64,000 bases of DNA. Source: a bacterium. Lineage in GTDB: Bacteria > Auribacterota > Auribacteria > Auribacterales > Auribacteraceae. The translations under genes and the position numbers were made by a program. The stretch covers positions 186,001 to 250,000 of the forward strand of contig JACKPL010000001.1 in assembly GCA_024233545.1 (NCBI GenBank). The letters run 5' to 3'. Below are positions 36,466 through 44,234 of this stretch, piece after piece. Below the pieces are notes generated by a model. That model saw nothing but the letters and a program-made list of their open reading frames with translations. It did no database searches and had not been told where the DNA came from. Each line of letters begins with the position of its first letter. Positions within the stretch are counted from its first letter, which is position 1.

Positions 36466-36851
36466 AATTATCATATAACAATATACTACATGCTTAGTCG
36501 CTTTTTTGCTCTCGCCGAATGCACGCAAACCGACAAAGCTTGCATTCAGCCAGCCTTCACACGAGAATTCGCCGACAACGCAGAAGACACTCGCCGTCAA
36601 CTACCCTGCTATCTGCGCCCGGCGGCACAGCAGGTGTCAGCCGTCAGGCGTGGCTATATTACATAGCCAATGGCAACGCCGTCGAAGCCATAGGTGTAAA
36701 AGGTACAACATTGTTGACCTCTACTCTATAGCTGTCGAGTGAAACAATATTATTGTTTGCGTTTGTTTTGCGTCAGGTTTTTTAAGAGGCCTCCCGACAA
36801 CCTCTGCATGCAATCATTACAATCCTATCCCAGTCGATACCAGTCGCCCCC
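36431..36851 (-). ncRNA. ssrA: tmRNA (ssrA) with an unusually long tag
   Basis: tmRNA rescues stalled ribosomes together with SmpB. The 5' end GGGGGCGACTGGTATCGAC and the 3' end GGGTTCGAGTCCCGCCGCC-TCC-ACCA form the tRNA-Ala-like domain. The acceptor stem contains a G3-U pair, the alanine identity element, and CCA is encoded. The GACTAAGCATGTAGTA segment near the 3' end matches the conserved region seen in E. coli tmRNA. The tag frame starts at a GCA resume codon (36758-36760) and ends at TAA (36659-36661), which lies in the loop of helix 5 (GGCTAT-GTAAT-ATAGCC). It encodes 33 residues, beginning ANNNIVSLDS and ending STALPLAM. That is much longer than the usual 8-22 residues and lacks the common ALAA end. 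Confidence 0.95.
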
Positions 36852-36962
36852 GAGAAGTCTGAATGGAAAGTAAGAAAGCCGATTCAAAGAACATATCGCT
36901 TTCATATATAACTATACGGTTTTTATCCGTAAAAAAACATCTTTTTTTCTGACTGTGCGGTT

Positions 36963-37388
36963 TTATAAAGGCCAATCCTGCAAAATCCGTGCGGTTTCTT
37001 CGGAATGCCCGCTTTCGTCGCGCACCATATCTTCAAGTTGAACGACCAATCCTTTATCGCCAAATGCTTCCGCTTCCTGAGCACGTTGCGAATATCCTGC
37101 CGCGGCTTTTTTCTCTGCTTTGAGCACCGCTTCGAGCATCTCGCGGTTGTTTTTCGCAGGCGGAACAGGAGCCGCTACGGTTGTCGGTTCGCCGCCTAGC
37201 GCGACAATCTTGTTCGCGAGGAACTGCGCATGCAGTTGCTCATCCGCTACTTCAGTAAGAAAAAACTGCGAAAGCTGAGGACGGAACGGCCCGCTCGCTT
37301 TGGCGGCATACGTTATATACTGGATGATTGCGCTCAATTCGTTTGACAAATCTTCGTTGAGATTTTTTATCAATGTCTGTTTATCCAT
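36963..37388 (-). CDS. Ferritin-like / bacterioferritin-type protein
   Basis: This 141-aa four-helix protein has ferritin-like metal ligands: E in ELSAIIQY, ExxH in VADEQLHAQFLA, E in AEKKAAAGY and ExxH in RDESGHSEE. It probably stores iron or protects against oxygen, like short bacterioferritin-type and Dps-like proteins. The start at 37388 (MDKQTLIKNL) is set by the strong GAGGGGAGA site, ruling out the longer frame from 37448. It lies just upstream of ssrA on the same strand; no terminator was recognised between them. Confidence 0.86.
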   Translation of the reverse strand: MDKQTLIKNLNEDLSNELSAIIQYITYAAKASGPFRPQLSQFFLTEVADEQLHAQFLANKIVALGGEPTTVAAPVPPAKNNREMLEAVLKAEKKAAAGYSQRAQEAEAFGDKGLVVQLEDMVRDESGHSEETARILQDWPL

Positions 37389-37689
37389 CTTATCTCCCCT
37401 CTTTATAAAAATTTTAACTGCATATACAATAGATACACCGTATCGCATGCGGTTGAGTTATTTGTAAATAAATCTCTATTGTATTATTAACATGGAATAA
37501 AGGCATCCATGATAAAACTCAACGGCACATAGAAAAACATCGGACTTCTCAGCCGATTCGTTTACGGTTTAATCGTAACAGATATGGCACTCCAATGCCA
37601 ACAAAAAGGAGAGCTTCGAACTGTTGCGATACAACTACAAACCCAAAGGAACAATTATCCGCAAAAAGACATTTCCCTGCAATTCGCAT
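37389..37689. other. Intergenic region between ferritin-like gene and smpB
   Basis: No gene is visible. It must hold the promoter of the minus-strand ferritin-like gene and the end of the smpB transcript, but I cannot point to convincing elements. Confidence 0.6.
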
Positions 37690-38184
37690 TTACATAAACC
37701 GCTGTAACCCTTTATTGCGGAACTCGCGCGACAGTTCGCGTTCTTCGGTGCGTTTTTTGATATCTTCGCGTTTATCGTACAACAGTTTCCCTTTGCCAAC
37801 GCCTAGCTCGACTTTGGCAAGCCCCCGCTTGTTAAAATACAACTGCAGAGGTACAAGCGTAAACCCTTTTTCGTTCAGTTTACTGCGCAGTTTAATTATT
37901 TCTACTTTATGCAGAAGAAGCCGCCGGTCGCGAATCGGTTCGTGATTGAAGCGGTTGCCCTGTTCGTACGTGCTGATATGAAAATTGTGAAGCCACACTT
38001 CTCCCTGTTCAACAGTGGCGAAACTGTCGTTCATGTTGCCCTTGCCATCGCGCAGAGATTTCACCTCAGTCCCTTTGAGTTCGATACCGGCTTCGAATGT
38101 TTCCAGTATATGATAATCGCGCCGCGCTTTGCGGTTGGTCACACGAACTGTATTTGCGTCTGATTTGTCATTCTTTTTTGCCAT
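37690..38184 (-). CDS. smpB: SsrA-binding protein SmpB
   Basis: SmpB binds the tRNA-like domain of tmRNA and brings it to stalled ribosomes. The 164-aa protein shows the family series: RKARRDYHILETFEAGIELK, GTEVKSLRDGK, VWLHNFHISTYEQGN, then RRLLLHKVEI and GFTLVPLQLYFNKRGLAKVE. It ends with the basic helical tail DKREDIKKRTEERELSREF. It lies 0.8 kb from ssrA on the same strand, separated by the ferritin-like gene, a common ssrA-smpB neighbourhood. Confidence 0.96.
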   Translation of the reverse strand: MAKKNDKSDANTVRVTNRKARRDYHILETFEAGIELKGTEVKSLRDGKGNMNDSFATVEQGEVWLHNFHISTYEQGNRFNHEPIRDRRLLLHKVEIIKLRSKLNEKGFTLVPLQLYFNKRGLAKVELGVGKGKLLYDKREDIKKRTEERELSREFRNKGLQRFM

Positions 38185-38216
38185 TTTCGGTTAAACCATA
38201 TTTTATATCATTTTTA

Positions 38217-38246
38217 TTGACACTCTGTTCTCTCGAACTATATCAT
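38217..38246 (+). promoter_or_regulatory. Promoter of tRNA-Leu
   Basis: TTGACA (38217-38222) and TATCAT (38241-38246) are 18 bases apart and end 30 bases before the mature tRNA. Confidence 0.6.
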
Positions 38247-38275
38247 ACCTGCATTGATCTTTTCGACACTAAATT

Positions 38276-38359
38276 GCCGAGATGGCGGAATTGGTATACG
38301 CGCTAGGTTCAGGGTCTAGTGGGCTTACGCCCGTGCGGGTTCGAGTCCCGCTCTCGGCA
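38276..38359 (+). tRNA. tRNA-Leu (anticodon CAG)
   Basis: The 84-base class II tRNA has acceptor GCCGAGA pairing with TCTCGGC. The anticodon arm is CTAGG-TTCAGGG-TCTAG with CAG at positions 34-36. It has a long variable arm (TGGGCTTACGCCCGT) and the T-arm GCGGGTTCGAGTCCCGC. CCA is not encoded. It decodes CTG. An Rhs remnant begins 34 bases beyond its 3' end. Confidence 0.97.
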
Positions 38360-38392
38360 TGTTCTTTTTATTCCTTTTTTTAAATCACCTTT

Positions 38393-38719
38393 TTACAAGA
38401 CACTTACGTAATAGCGCGCTCCGAAATAGGAGAGAGATATGTCGGAGTTGTATCGCTTGGATGAGAACTGAATGTCATTCTCAGTCGTTCCGCTCTGCTC
38501 GATCACGTTGCCGAAGGCATCGTAGCGGTACGACGCGATGAGCGCGCCGGAGCTGTCCGCGACGGCGGTTACATCGCCCCGATGGTTGCTGTAGTAATAC
38601 GATGCCTGCACCGCAGAACCTATCACCGACTCCTTCATCACCAGCGATCCCACATCAGCCCCCAGCCCCGATCCATGGATATACTGCGCAACCACCTGAT
38701 CCTCTTCAAAAATCAACAT
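38393..38719 (-). pseudogene. Orphan Rhs/YD-repeat core fragment
   Basis: These 108 residues match the end of an Rhs core (YYYSNHRGDVTAVADSSGAL, IASYRYDAFGNVIEQSG, FSSKRYNSDISLSYFGARYY). Sequence stops being Rhs right after ARYY, where normal cores continue into the variable toxin tip. The 5' bulk of the gene is missing too. Its frame continues directly from the stop of the membrane gene at 38720. In Rhs loci such orphan cores, left behind after toxin/immunity replacement, serve as donors for recombination. No toxin tip follows here, so it is probably dead. Confidence 0.85.
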
Positions 38720-39118
38720 TTATTCTTTAAATACATACATCTCACAAAATAAAATAAATAATAATACCAACCCACAAAGGATATTCAGCCAAATGTATGA
38801 AACATTATTTCCAAAATTTGTTATCAAATGATATATCAAATGTATAAAAAAATAAAACACACCTTCAATAATAAGCAATTTACTGGAATAAAGTTTATTA
38901 TAAATCCTCCAATAAAAATAATTTACCAGAGTAACACTTGCCATATTCATCACAAATAAAAAGATTTGATATACAAAAGCCATGTACAAGCCCAAAATCA
39001 AATCATGTTTAAACGTATCAATGTTCTCAAAAATTTTGGTACCTGGATAAAACATAAAAATTCCTAAATCGCTCAAATAGGTAACACCAAATACATAAAA
39101 TAACTTAAAGATTATCAT
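38720..39118 (-). CDS. Small membrane protein, candidate Rhs immunity protein
   Basis: This 132-aa protein with about four hydrophobic segments is not recognised by sequence. A GGAGG site nine bases upstream supports the start, and the ATG overlaps the stop of a 55-codon Rhs-type tail by one base (TAATG). A toxin tail, then a tightly coupled small gene, then an orphan core is the standard order of displaced Rhs modules. On that basis it is inferred to be an immunity protein, probably protecting the inner membrane. It could also be an unrelated membrane protein. Confidence 0.65.
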   Translation of the reverse strand: MIIFKLFYVFGVTYLSDLGIFMFYPGTKIFENIDTFKHDLILGLYMAFVYQIFLFVMNMASVTLVNYFYWRIYNKLYSSKLLIIEGVFYFFIHLIYHLITNFGNNVSYIWLNILCGLVLLFILFCEMYVFKE

Positions 39119-39285
39119 TACGGAGTTCCTCCGCTACACTGATTAAATTTGCGAGAGGGATATCCTAATATTGGCTTGATTTCATTCTTCCAAACCGATG
39201 GAGACATCATGTTGCTGTGTGCATTTTTAATATTACCACTATCAATCTCAAAATTAAGAGACGATTTATTAGGGGTGTCATAACC
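39118..39285 (-). pseudogene. Remnant of an Rhs-type toxin C-terminal tail
   Basis: A 55-codon open stretch without its own start, reading GYDTPNKSSLNFEIDSGNIK, NAHSNMMSPSVWKNEIKPIL and GYPSRKFNQCSGGTP, ends at a TAA that overlaps the next ATG. A stop codon precedes it, so the 5' part is lost. The composition and the coupling to a small membrane gene and an Rhs core suggest a displaced toxin tip. The toxin family is not recognised. Confidence 0.55.
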
Positions 39286-39313
39286 CTAAATTTTTAATGT
39301 GCAGGATAACCTT

Positions 39314-40345
39314 ATGAAAAAACCGCGAAAAGATAAGAATCAACGGAGAACTATGTGTTTAGTGATTCTGTCGTATCTGCTGAGCGCGTCAAGCGTTGGG
39401 GCGGTAACTTTCGATTGGGCAGAAATCGGTAATCCGGGTAATTCAGCAGATAATACGGGCTATGGTTCTGTGGGATACGAGTACCGTATAGCGACAACGG
39501 AAGTGACTACGGCGCAGTATGTGGAATTTCTGAATGCGGTGGCGGGGGTTGATACACACGGATTATATAGTACTAGTATGACGTCGACATTTTATAATGG
39601 GATAGTTCGTAGCGGTTCGGGTACACAGCAGAATCCATTTACCTACAACTCAAACGCAGGATGGGAAAACAGATCCGTGCAGTATGTATCATGGTACGAT
39701 GCATTGCGTTTCACGAATTGGCTGCACAACAACCAACCGACAGGCGCACAGAATGCAAACACAACTGAGTATGGTGCATATGATATGTCGCAAGGTGCAT
39801 CAGTGGTACGTTTGTCTGGAAGTATATATGGTTTGCCTACGGAGGATGAATGGTACAAAGCCGCGTATTATGATCCTCTGCTAGAAGTGTATTATGATTA
39901 CGCAACAAAGTCGAATACAATACCGAACACCAATATACCAACCAACGATACTGGCAATTCGGCGAACTGGAGAGATGGAGCTGAATATACCTTAGGCAGT
40001 CCGTATTGGACTACGGAAGTAGGGGCGTATAGTTTATCAGCAAGCGCCTATGGAACGTATGATCAGACAGGGAACGTGTTTGAATGGATCGAGACGTTGG
40101 AAAGTGATAAGCGAATTGGTCGTAGCAGTGCATTTTACAGTAGTGCGTCCAACATGTCTTCGTCTTACCGTCTTACTCTCACTCCGTCTAATGAGCCCTT
40201 TGGTGTTGGGTTTAGGGTTGCAGGCTTCAATCCTACCGAGGAAGAGAATGAAGGTGATGGCGAAACTGTTCCTGAACCGGCAAGCTTAGGGCTTGTGCTG
40301 TTAAGCGTGAGTGGCCTTGTATTGCGGTGGGCGAGAAAAGCTTAA
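39314..40345 (+). CDS. SUMF1-like protein with PEP-CTERM tail
   Basis: This 343-aa exported protein (signal region MCLVILSYLLSASSVGAV) has a formylglycine-generating-enzyme fold: IATTEVTTAQYVEFLNAVAG, VQYVSWYDALRFTNWL, YGLPTEDEWYKAAYY, GTYDQTGNVFEWIE and GVGFRVAG. The active-site Cys pair that FGE uses near the C-terminal end of the fold is absent (NMSSSYRLTLTPSNEPFG). It is therefore unlikely to make formylglycine and may be a binding module. The C-terminus is a PEP-CTERM tail (VPEPASLGLVLLSVSG, then RWARKA). The start at 39314 is favoured by AGGA seven bases upstream; a GTG at 39299 is the alternative. Confidence 0.87.
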   Translation: MKKPRKDKNQRRTMCLVILSYLLSASSVGAVTFDWAEIGNPGNSADNTGYGSVGYEYRIATTEVTTAQYVEFLNAVAGVDTHGLYSTSMTSTFYNGIVRSGSGTQQNPFTYNSNAGWENRSVQYVSWYDALRFTNWLHNNQPTGAQNANTTEYGAYDMSQGASVVRLSGSIYGLPTEDEWYKAAYYDPLLEVYYDYATKSNTIPNTNIPTNDTGNSANWRDGAEYTLGSPYWTTEVGAYSLSASAYGTYDQTGNVFEWIETLESDKRIGRSSAFYSSASNMSSSYRLTLTPSNEPFGVGFRVAGFNPTEEENEGDGETVPEPASLGLVLLSVSGLVLRWARKA

Positions 40346-40361
40346 TTATTTCACCATAGAG

Positions 40362-40500
40362 CGAGCAGTGTTCCTCTGATCGAAGGTTTCCAGCTAACTG
40401 CCTTTCAAATTCCATTTTACGATGGATACCCTTGTCTTATAAGCTATCAATCCCTGTATCAGACTTTCACCAGCTAGCAACCGTCAATGCCGGGCGCAAC
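40362..40500 (-). mobile_element. 5' fragment of a group II intron
   Basis: Read on the minus strand from 40500, the sequence starts GTTGCGCCCGGCATTGACGG, like the GTGCGCCCGGCAT ends of group II introns. It continues GCTAGCTGGTGAAAGTC, GGGATTGATAGC, AAGGGTATCCATCGTAAAATG and GGAATTTGAAAGGCAG, the familiar domain I series. It breaks off near the end of the SUMF1-like gene. No reverse transcriptase or domain V is present, so it is a dead relic. It lies directly after a terminator hairpin, the usual target of class C introns. Confidence 0.55.
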
Positions 40501-40530
40501 AAAGAGAGCTACCGAGTTTTCCCGATAGTT
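40501..40530 (-). terminator. Intrinsic terminator of the PEP-CTERM gene at 40555
   Basis: On the minus-strand RNA, CUAUCGGG pairs with CUCGGUAG (two G-U pairs) across an AAAA loop, followed by CUCUCUUU. It lies 25 bases after the stop codon and immediately before the intron 5' end. Confidence 0.65.
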
Positions 40531-40554
40531 CTATAAAAAATATTTAACGCAGGC

Positions 40555-41214
40555 TTATTTCTGCAATTTTCTCCGTACTAAGCCAGCTAATCCAATGATA
40601 AAAAGAATGAGCGATGCTGGTTCGGGAATGGATGCCGTTTCGGTAAAAGTAACGTTACCGAGAATAATATAAGAATAATCTCCCGAATGAGTGAGAAGCG
40701 TTTTAAATATCGATAAATTCGGACTGGGATGATCGGGAAAGTCTGCAGGGTCTAAGGCGGTAGTTGGCAGATCGGTATTCGAAAATGCTGTATGTGATGC
40801 ATCAGTTATTTGCCACGAAATCGTATCGGCTACCAATCCTGTCGATACTAGATTTGAGTAACTAATCATTGAAACTGCATCTTTATTTAGACGATCATTA
40901 ACAATCTCTATCAAAAAATCTAAATTTGATACATCAGATTTAAACTCTATTCCATTAATTACAATGCGTAAACCATTCATACCGCTAGTGAACGTATAAT
41001 GACTTGTATCTGAAGAATGCGCCTCCAAATCAGGCGTAAAATCGTAAGTATAGTTGCCGGTAAAAGTATCGCCTACGGCAATAACTCCTCCTAAAACATT
41101 ATCGGAGTCATCTACATATGAGATTGTACCGAACATATTTACTGTAAGAGAATATCCCTGTGAATACCATCCCGATACAACACAAAAAATGATTAAAGCC
41201 ATTAGTTTTTTCAT
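40555..41214 (-). CDS. PEP-CTERM sorting domain protein
   Basis: This 219-aa exported protein has signal peptide MKKLMALIIFCVVSGWYSQG, a beta-rich body (VNMFGTISYVDDSDNVLG, GDTFTGNYTYDFTPD) and the tail IPEPASLILFIIGLAGLVRRKLQK split as sorting motif, hydrophobic segment and basic end. The opening GTISYVDD...GDTFTGNYTYD is a frequent PEP-CTERM surface-protein motif of unknown function. A strong GGAGGGGAGAG site precedes the ATG. It is single and followed by a terminator. Confidence 0.88.
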   Translation of the reverse strand: MKKLMALIIFCVVSGWYSQGYSLTVNMFGTISYVDDSDNVLGGVIAVGDTFTGNYTYDFTPDLEAHSSDTSHYTFTSGMNGLRIVINGIEFKSDVSNLDFLIEIVNDRLNKDAVSMISYSNLVSTGLVADTISWQITDASHTAFSNTDLPTTALDPADFPDHPSPNLSIFKTLLTHSGDYSYIILGNVTFTETASIPEPASLILFIIGLAGLVRRKLQK

Positions 41215-41469
41215 CTTCTCTCCCCTCCATCATGTGTTAAACAAATCATTGATTTAACATCAAAAACACTTGAATGATAACATGCTATATAAGTAATTGC
41301 CATAATCTTTTTGATTATAGCCATTCCCCGAAAACGTGCTACTTGAAATTAGAGTCAACCTCTGAGAAAATGCCTAGCCAAAAGAAGGCTCAAATGAAGC
41401 AGGAAAGATATAATAGTTGCGAAAAGAGATCGGTATGCCTGAAATGATACAACTATTAAAACCTAAGTT

Positions 41470-42426
41470 TTATATCGCGCCGCGATAGAGGGTAATTATT
41501 TCTTTGTCGGAAATACTAACAGTACTTTTTTCACCGATAAAATAATACGCCGATGCCGCATCATACGAACCCGCCTTATTGATGAGGAACCTATCGAAAT
41601 ATTTCAGGTAAAAAGAAGTGAAATGAGCAAATAACCGCAAAAAACGGCGCATCCACTTATTTGTGCTGAAACTTAAAAGGAAATATTCGTATGCCCATGC
41701 AAGCGCCATGCCCGGCCCGCAAACGACACCGCTTTCAAGTTCGGTAAACTGCCTGAATAATCGCCGGTGACCGAGATGTGTAAACCGCGTAAAATCGTAT
41801 CTTTCCGCATGAACTTGCTGCATAAACGGTGTTTCGGCATATACGATGCCGTCGCTTTTAAGTACGCGGTGAATCTCCGATACGCATCTAAACGGATCGA
41901 TCACGTGTTCAAGCACCGCTTGAGAGATGACACCGTCGAACGTGTTGTTTTCAAAAGGAATGTCATGGGCATCGCAAACGACCATTGTGCGCGGCCCGAG
42001 CGAAACATCAGTTTCAATCACTTCAAAAGAAGGGTTATCGAGCAGAGTTTTCAATCCGCCGCCGATAATGCTTCCGCCAAGAACGAGTATTTTGAGGGGT
42101 GTCTTTCTTTCGAGTAGAATCCGCCCAATCGTCTCATAATTGTTTTGAGCCTTATAGTTTGCGCTGGTTTTAGGCATCGATTTTCGAACCCATTCGACCA
42201 CTGCCGAACGAGTTCGGAAAAAAGTATCTGAGCGGATTTTGAAATCTCCGATTTTGAATAAACTGTTCTTCTCATTGATGAATATCGGGATACCATCGAC
42301 AATGGGGAAAGATGTGTTGCAGAGGCTACAAGCAAAATGGTCTTTTTTAAATTGCAGTTTTCCTTTGTCAACGGGACAACAAAATAAATCCTGAATAGTG
42401 GGCGATACCTTAAGCATGGTTTCCAT
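41470..42426 (-). CDS. Class I SAM-dependent methyltransferase with Trm112-like zinc N-terminus
   Basis: Residues 10-50 are a Trm112-like zinc-binding domain (DLFCCPVDKGKLQF, FACSLCNTSFPIVDGIPIF). The rest is a type 11 methyltransferase with SAM motif ILVLGGSIIGGG, VIETDVSLG, CDAHDIPFENNTFDGVI and QAVLEHVIDP. The combination is typical of surface-polysaccharide or secondary-metabolite methyltransferases. The substrate cannot be deduced. It stands alone between the PEP-CTERM gene and marC, with a GGGAAGGA site upstream of the ATG. Confidence 0.88.
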   Translation of the reverse strand: METMLKVSPTIQDLFCCPVDKGKLQFKKDHFACSLCNTSFPIVDGIPIFINEKNSLFKIGDFKIRSDTFFRTRSAVVEWVRKSMPKTSANYKAQNNYETIGRILLERKTPLKILVLGGSIIGGGLKTLLDNPSFEVIETDVSLGPRTMVVCDAHDIPFENNTFDGVISQAVLEHVIDPFRCVSEIHRVLKSDGIVYAETPFMQQVHAERYDFTRFTHLGHRRLFRQFTELESGVVCGPGMALAWAYEYFLLSFSTNKWMRRFLRLFAHFTSFYLKYFDRFLINKAGSYDAASAYYFIGEKSTVSISDKEIITLYRGAI

Positions 42427-42533
42427 ACGTCCTTCCCTCTTAATTTCTCTAAGTTAGAAAATATATCTAAAACTAGTTATCGAAACCAGAGACGAAATGT
42501 ATTAGTAATGCGGTATGCGCAGTATAAATTCTA

Positions 42534-42563
42534 TTGACACTATATCGTAATCTGCAGGAATAT
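42534..42563 (+). promoter_or_regulatory. Possible promoter of marC
   Basis: A perfect TTGACA (42534-42539) is followed after 18 bases by GAATAT, about 55 bases upstream of the start codon. Confidence 0.35.
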
Positions 42564-42619
42564 TGGTATTGTTTTTTTATCCTTAAAAAAGCCTGAAGAG
42601 AGGAAGGACAATAATTTTT

Positions 42620-43204
42620 ATGATGAAAAACATATTTTTAGCATTCATTCCGTTGTTTGTTGCGGTGGATGCCATCGGGGTTTTGCCTCTTTTTGTTTCG
42701 TTGACCCATGAATTTTCTTCAGCTGAGAAAAAAAGAGTTATTTTCCAATCGGTAATAACGGCATTGTGTGTTGCATGCGGATTTATTTTTCTCGGTAAAA
42801 GCATATTTCGGTTTTTGGGAATCACGATTGGCGATTTTATGGTTGCCGGCGGGACGCTTTTGTTTTGTATTGCGGTGATTGATATTTTAAATCCAGACAA
42901 AAAACGCAGGTTACCGGCGGTCGATTTCGGTTCAGTTCCGTTGGGGACGCCACTTATTGCCGGCCCTGCAGTCTTGACAACATCGATTATCATTGTTTCT
43001 GAATATGGGCTTTTTGCCGCTCTGATTTCGATATTTTTAAATGTTATGGTTGCCGGAATACTCTTTTCCTTTTCAGACGTCGTGATACGCCTCTTAGGAG
43101 AAGCAGGTACCAAAGCATTGTCAAAAGTAATGGCATTATTGTTGTCAGCGATAGCTGTGATGATGATACGCAAAGGTTTAGTATGTATTATAGAGTCACT
43201 GTAG
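42620..43204 (+). CDS. MarC-family integral membrane protein
   Basis: This 194-aa protein has six hydrophobic segments. It carries the family stretches IPLFVAVDAIGVLPLFVSLT near the N-terminus, DFMVAGGTLLFCIAVIDIL in the middle and VPLGTPLIAGPAVLTTSIII. The MarC/SnatA family includes neutral amino acid transporters; earlier links to multiple antibiotic resistance were not upheld. The GAGAGGAAGG site is upstream of the ATG. Confidence 0.9.
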   Translation: MMKNIFLAFIPLFVAVDAIGVLPLFVSLTHEFSSAEKKRVIFQSVITALCVACGFIFLGKSIFRFLGITIGDFMVAGGTLLFCIAVIDILNPDKKRRLPAVDFGSVPLGTPLIAGPAVLTTSIIIVSEYGLFAALISIFLNVMVAGILFSFSDVVIRLLGEAGTKALSKVMALLLSAIAVMMIRKGLVCIIESL

Positions 43205-43226
43205 TATTCTTACTCGTTTGCTGAAT

Positions 43227-43274
43227 AAAACAAACAAGCCGGTTTACATTATATTGTTTAAACCGGCTTGTTTG
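43227..43274. terminator. Terminator between marC and the outer-membrane protein gene
   Basis: A perfect 16-bp stem (CAAACAAGCCGGTTTA with its complement at 43259-43274) with a 12-base loop. On the minus strand it is followed by TTTTATT; on the plus strand the T-run is weak. Confidence 0.82.
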
Positions 43275-43295
43275 AGTATGGAGACTAGTGATTTC

Positions 43296-44126
43296 CTAAA
43301 ATGTATACTGAAGGCTTAAGACAAGTCCTTCGCCCAACCCGACTTTTCGAGTATTTTTTTCGTTTCCGGTGTATACGAGAGCGGCAACCACAGTGACATT
43401 GTTCGTTGGCATCCAAGCGAGGTGCCCATCCATGTAGTGAGAATCTCGCCATGAACCGTAATTAGGGCCTTCTTTGATCTCATATCCGACGATAACATTT
43501 TTGAGAACAAACAATTCAGCATTTGCGAGAAGCACGCAATCATATCCGGGGTCATACCCGAATACGCCGTTTGTATGTCCGCGTGTCCAAAGAAAACCGC
43601 CGGACAGCAAGAGAGGCAGTGGCAGTTGTTTTATCATTTTCGAACCCACAGCATAAAAATCAAAAGAATAGCTGTCGGCGCTCCCTTTTACATTATTAGT
43701 GTTTTTAAACTGGCATCCGAATGATATCGCAGGAATGAATGATGTATCGAATGCGTTTTCTTCCAGAATCAGGTATTTTGTTCCAACGGTATGTTTGCTG
43801 GTGTTGGTCACTTCATTATGAATCAATTCGTATGCGTAGGAAAATTCCAGCCGTTTGAAGAATGATTGCGAATAACTCCATGAACCCCAGTCGACGCGCA
43901 CGTCGTCAAGTAATGTATACCACATACCGATTTGCGGCTTAGAAACTGATATTTCATGCCCTAACACGGTGTAATTACCCCATTCTCCATCAGCATTTGT
44001 AGGATATGCAAATGGATTAAATGCGCATCCATTCGCTCCTTCAATAGTGTTCATACCGGCATAAAGAAGAGGAGTGTACAATAACAGTGCAATCATGGTA
44101 AAGAGTGGTAATACTATGCGTTTCAT
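43296..44126 (-). CDS. DUF3034-like outer-membrane beta-barrel protein
   Basis: This 276-aa exported protein has signal peptide MKRIVLPLFTMIALLLYTPL and mature start around AGMNTIEGANGCAFNPFAYP. That GANGCAxNPxAY opening and the barrel-like alternation that ends in LQYTF (aromatic C-terminus) match the DUF3034 family. The start at 44126 has AAAGGAT upstream; a longer frame from 44171 lacks a site. The family function is unknown, and it may be a passive channel or structural barrel. It shares the terminator with marC. Confidence 0.78.
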   Translation of the reverse strand: MKRIVLPLFTMIALLLYTPLLYAGMNTIEGANGCAFNPFAYPTNADGEWGNYTVLGHEISVSKPQIGMWYTLLDDVRVDWGSWSYSQSFFKRLEFSYAYELIHNEVTNTSKHTVGTKYLILEENAFDTSFIPAISFGCQFKNTNNVKGSADSYSFDFYAVGSKMIKQLPLPLLLSGGFLWTRGHTNGVFGYDPGYDCVLLANAELFVLKNVIVGYEIKEGPNYGSWRDSHYMDGHLAWMPTNNVTVVAALVYTGNEKNTRKVGLGEGLVLSLQYTF

Positions 44127-44234
44127 ACAAAATATCCTTTCTTCAGAAGTTCTAATTTTGAAGCATAGCATGTTGATAGCATGTATTGTGCCACTTTGAA
44201 GGGAAAAGTAAATAGGGTAGAAGTATCTAAATAC

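Noticed and set aside
36506..36742. Short plus-strand frames inside the ssrA region
   Set aside because: They are antisense readings of the tmRNA; the RNA features explain the sequence fully.
42583..43173. 196-aa minus-strand frame over marC
   Set aside because: It is antisense to MarC, which has clear family motifs and a ribosome binding site; the minus frame has neither.
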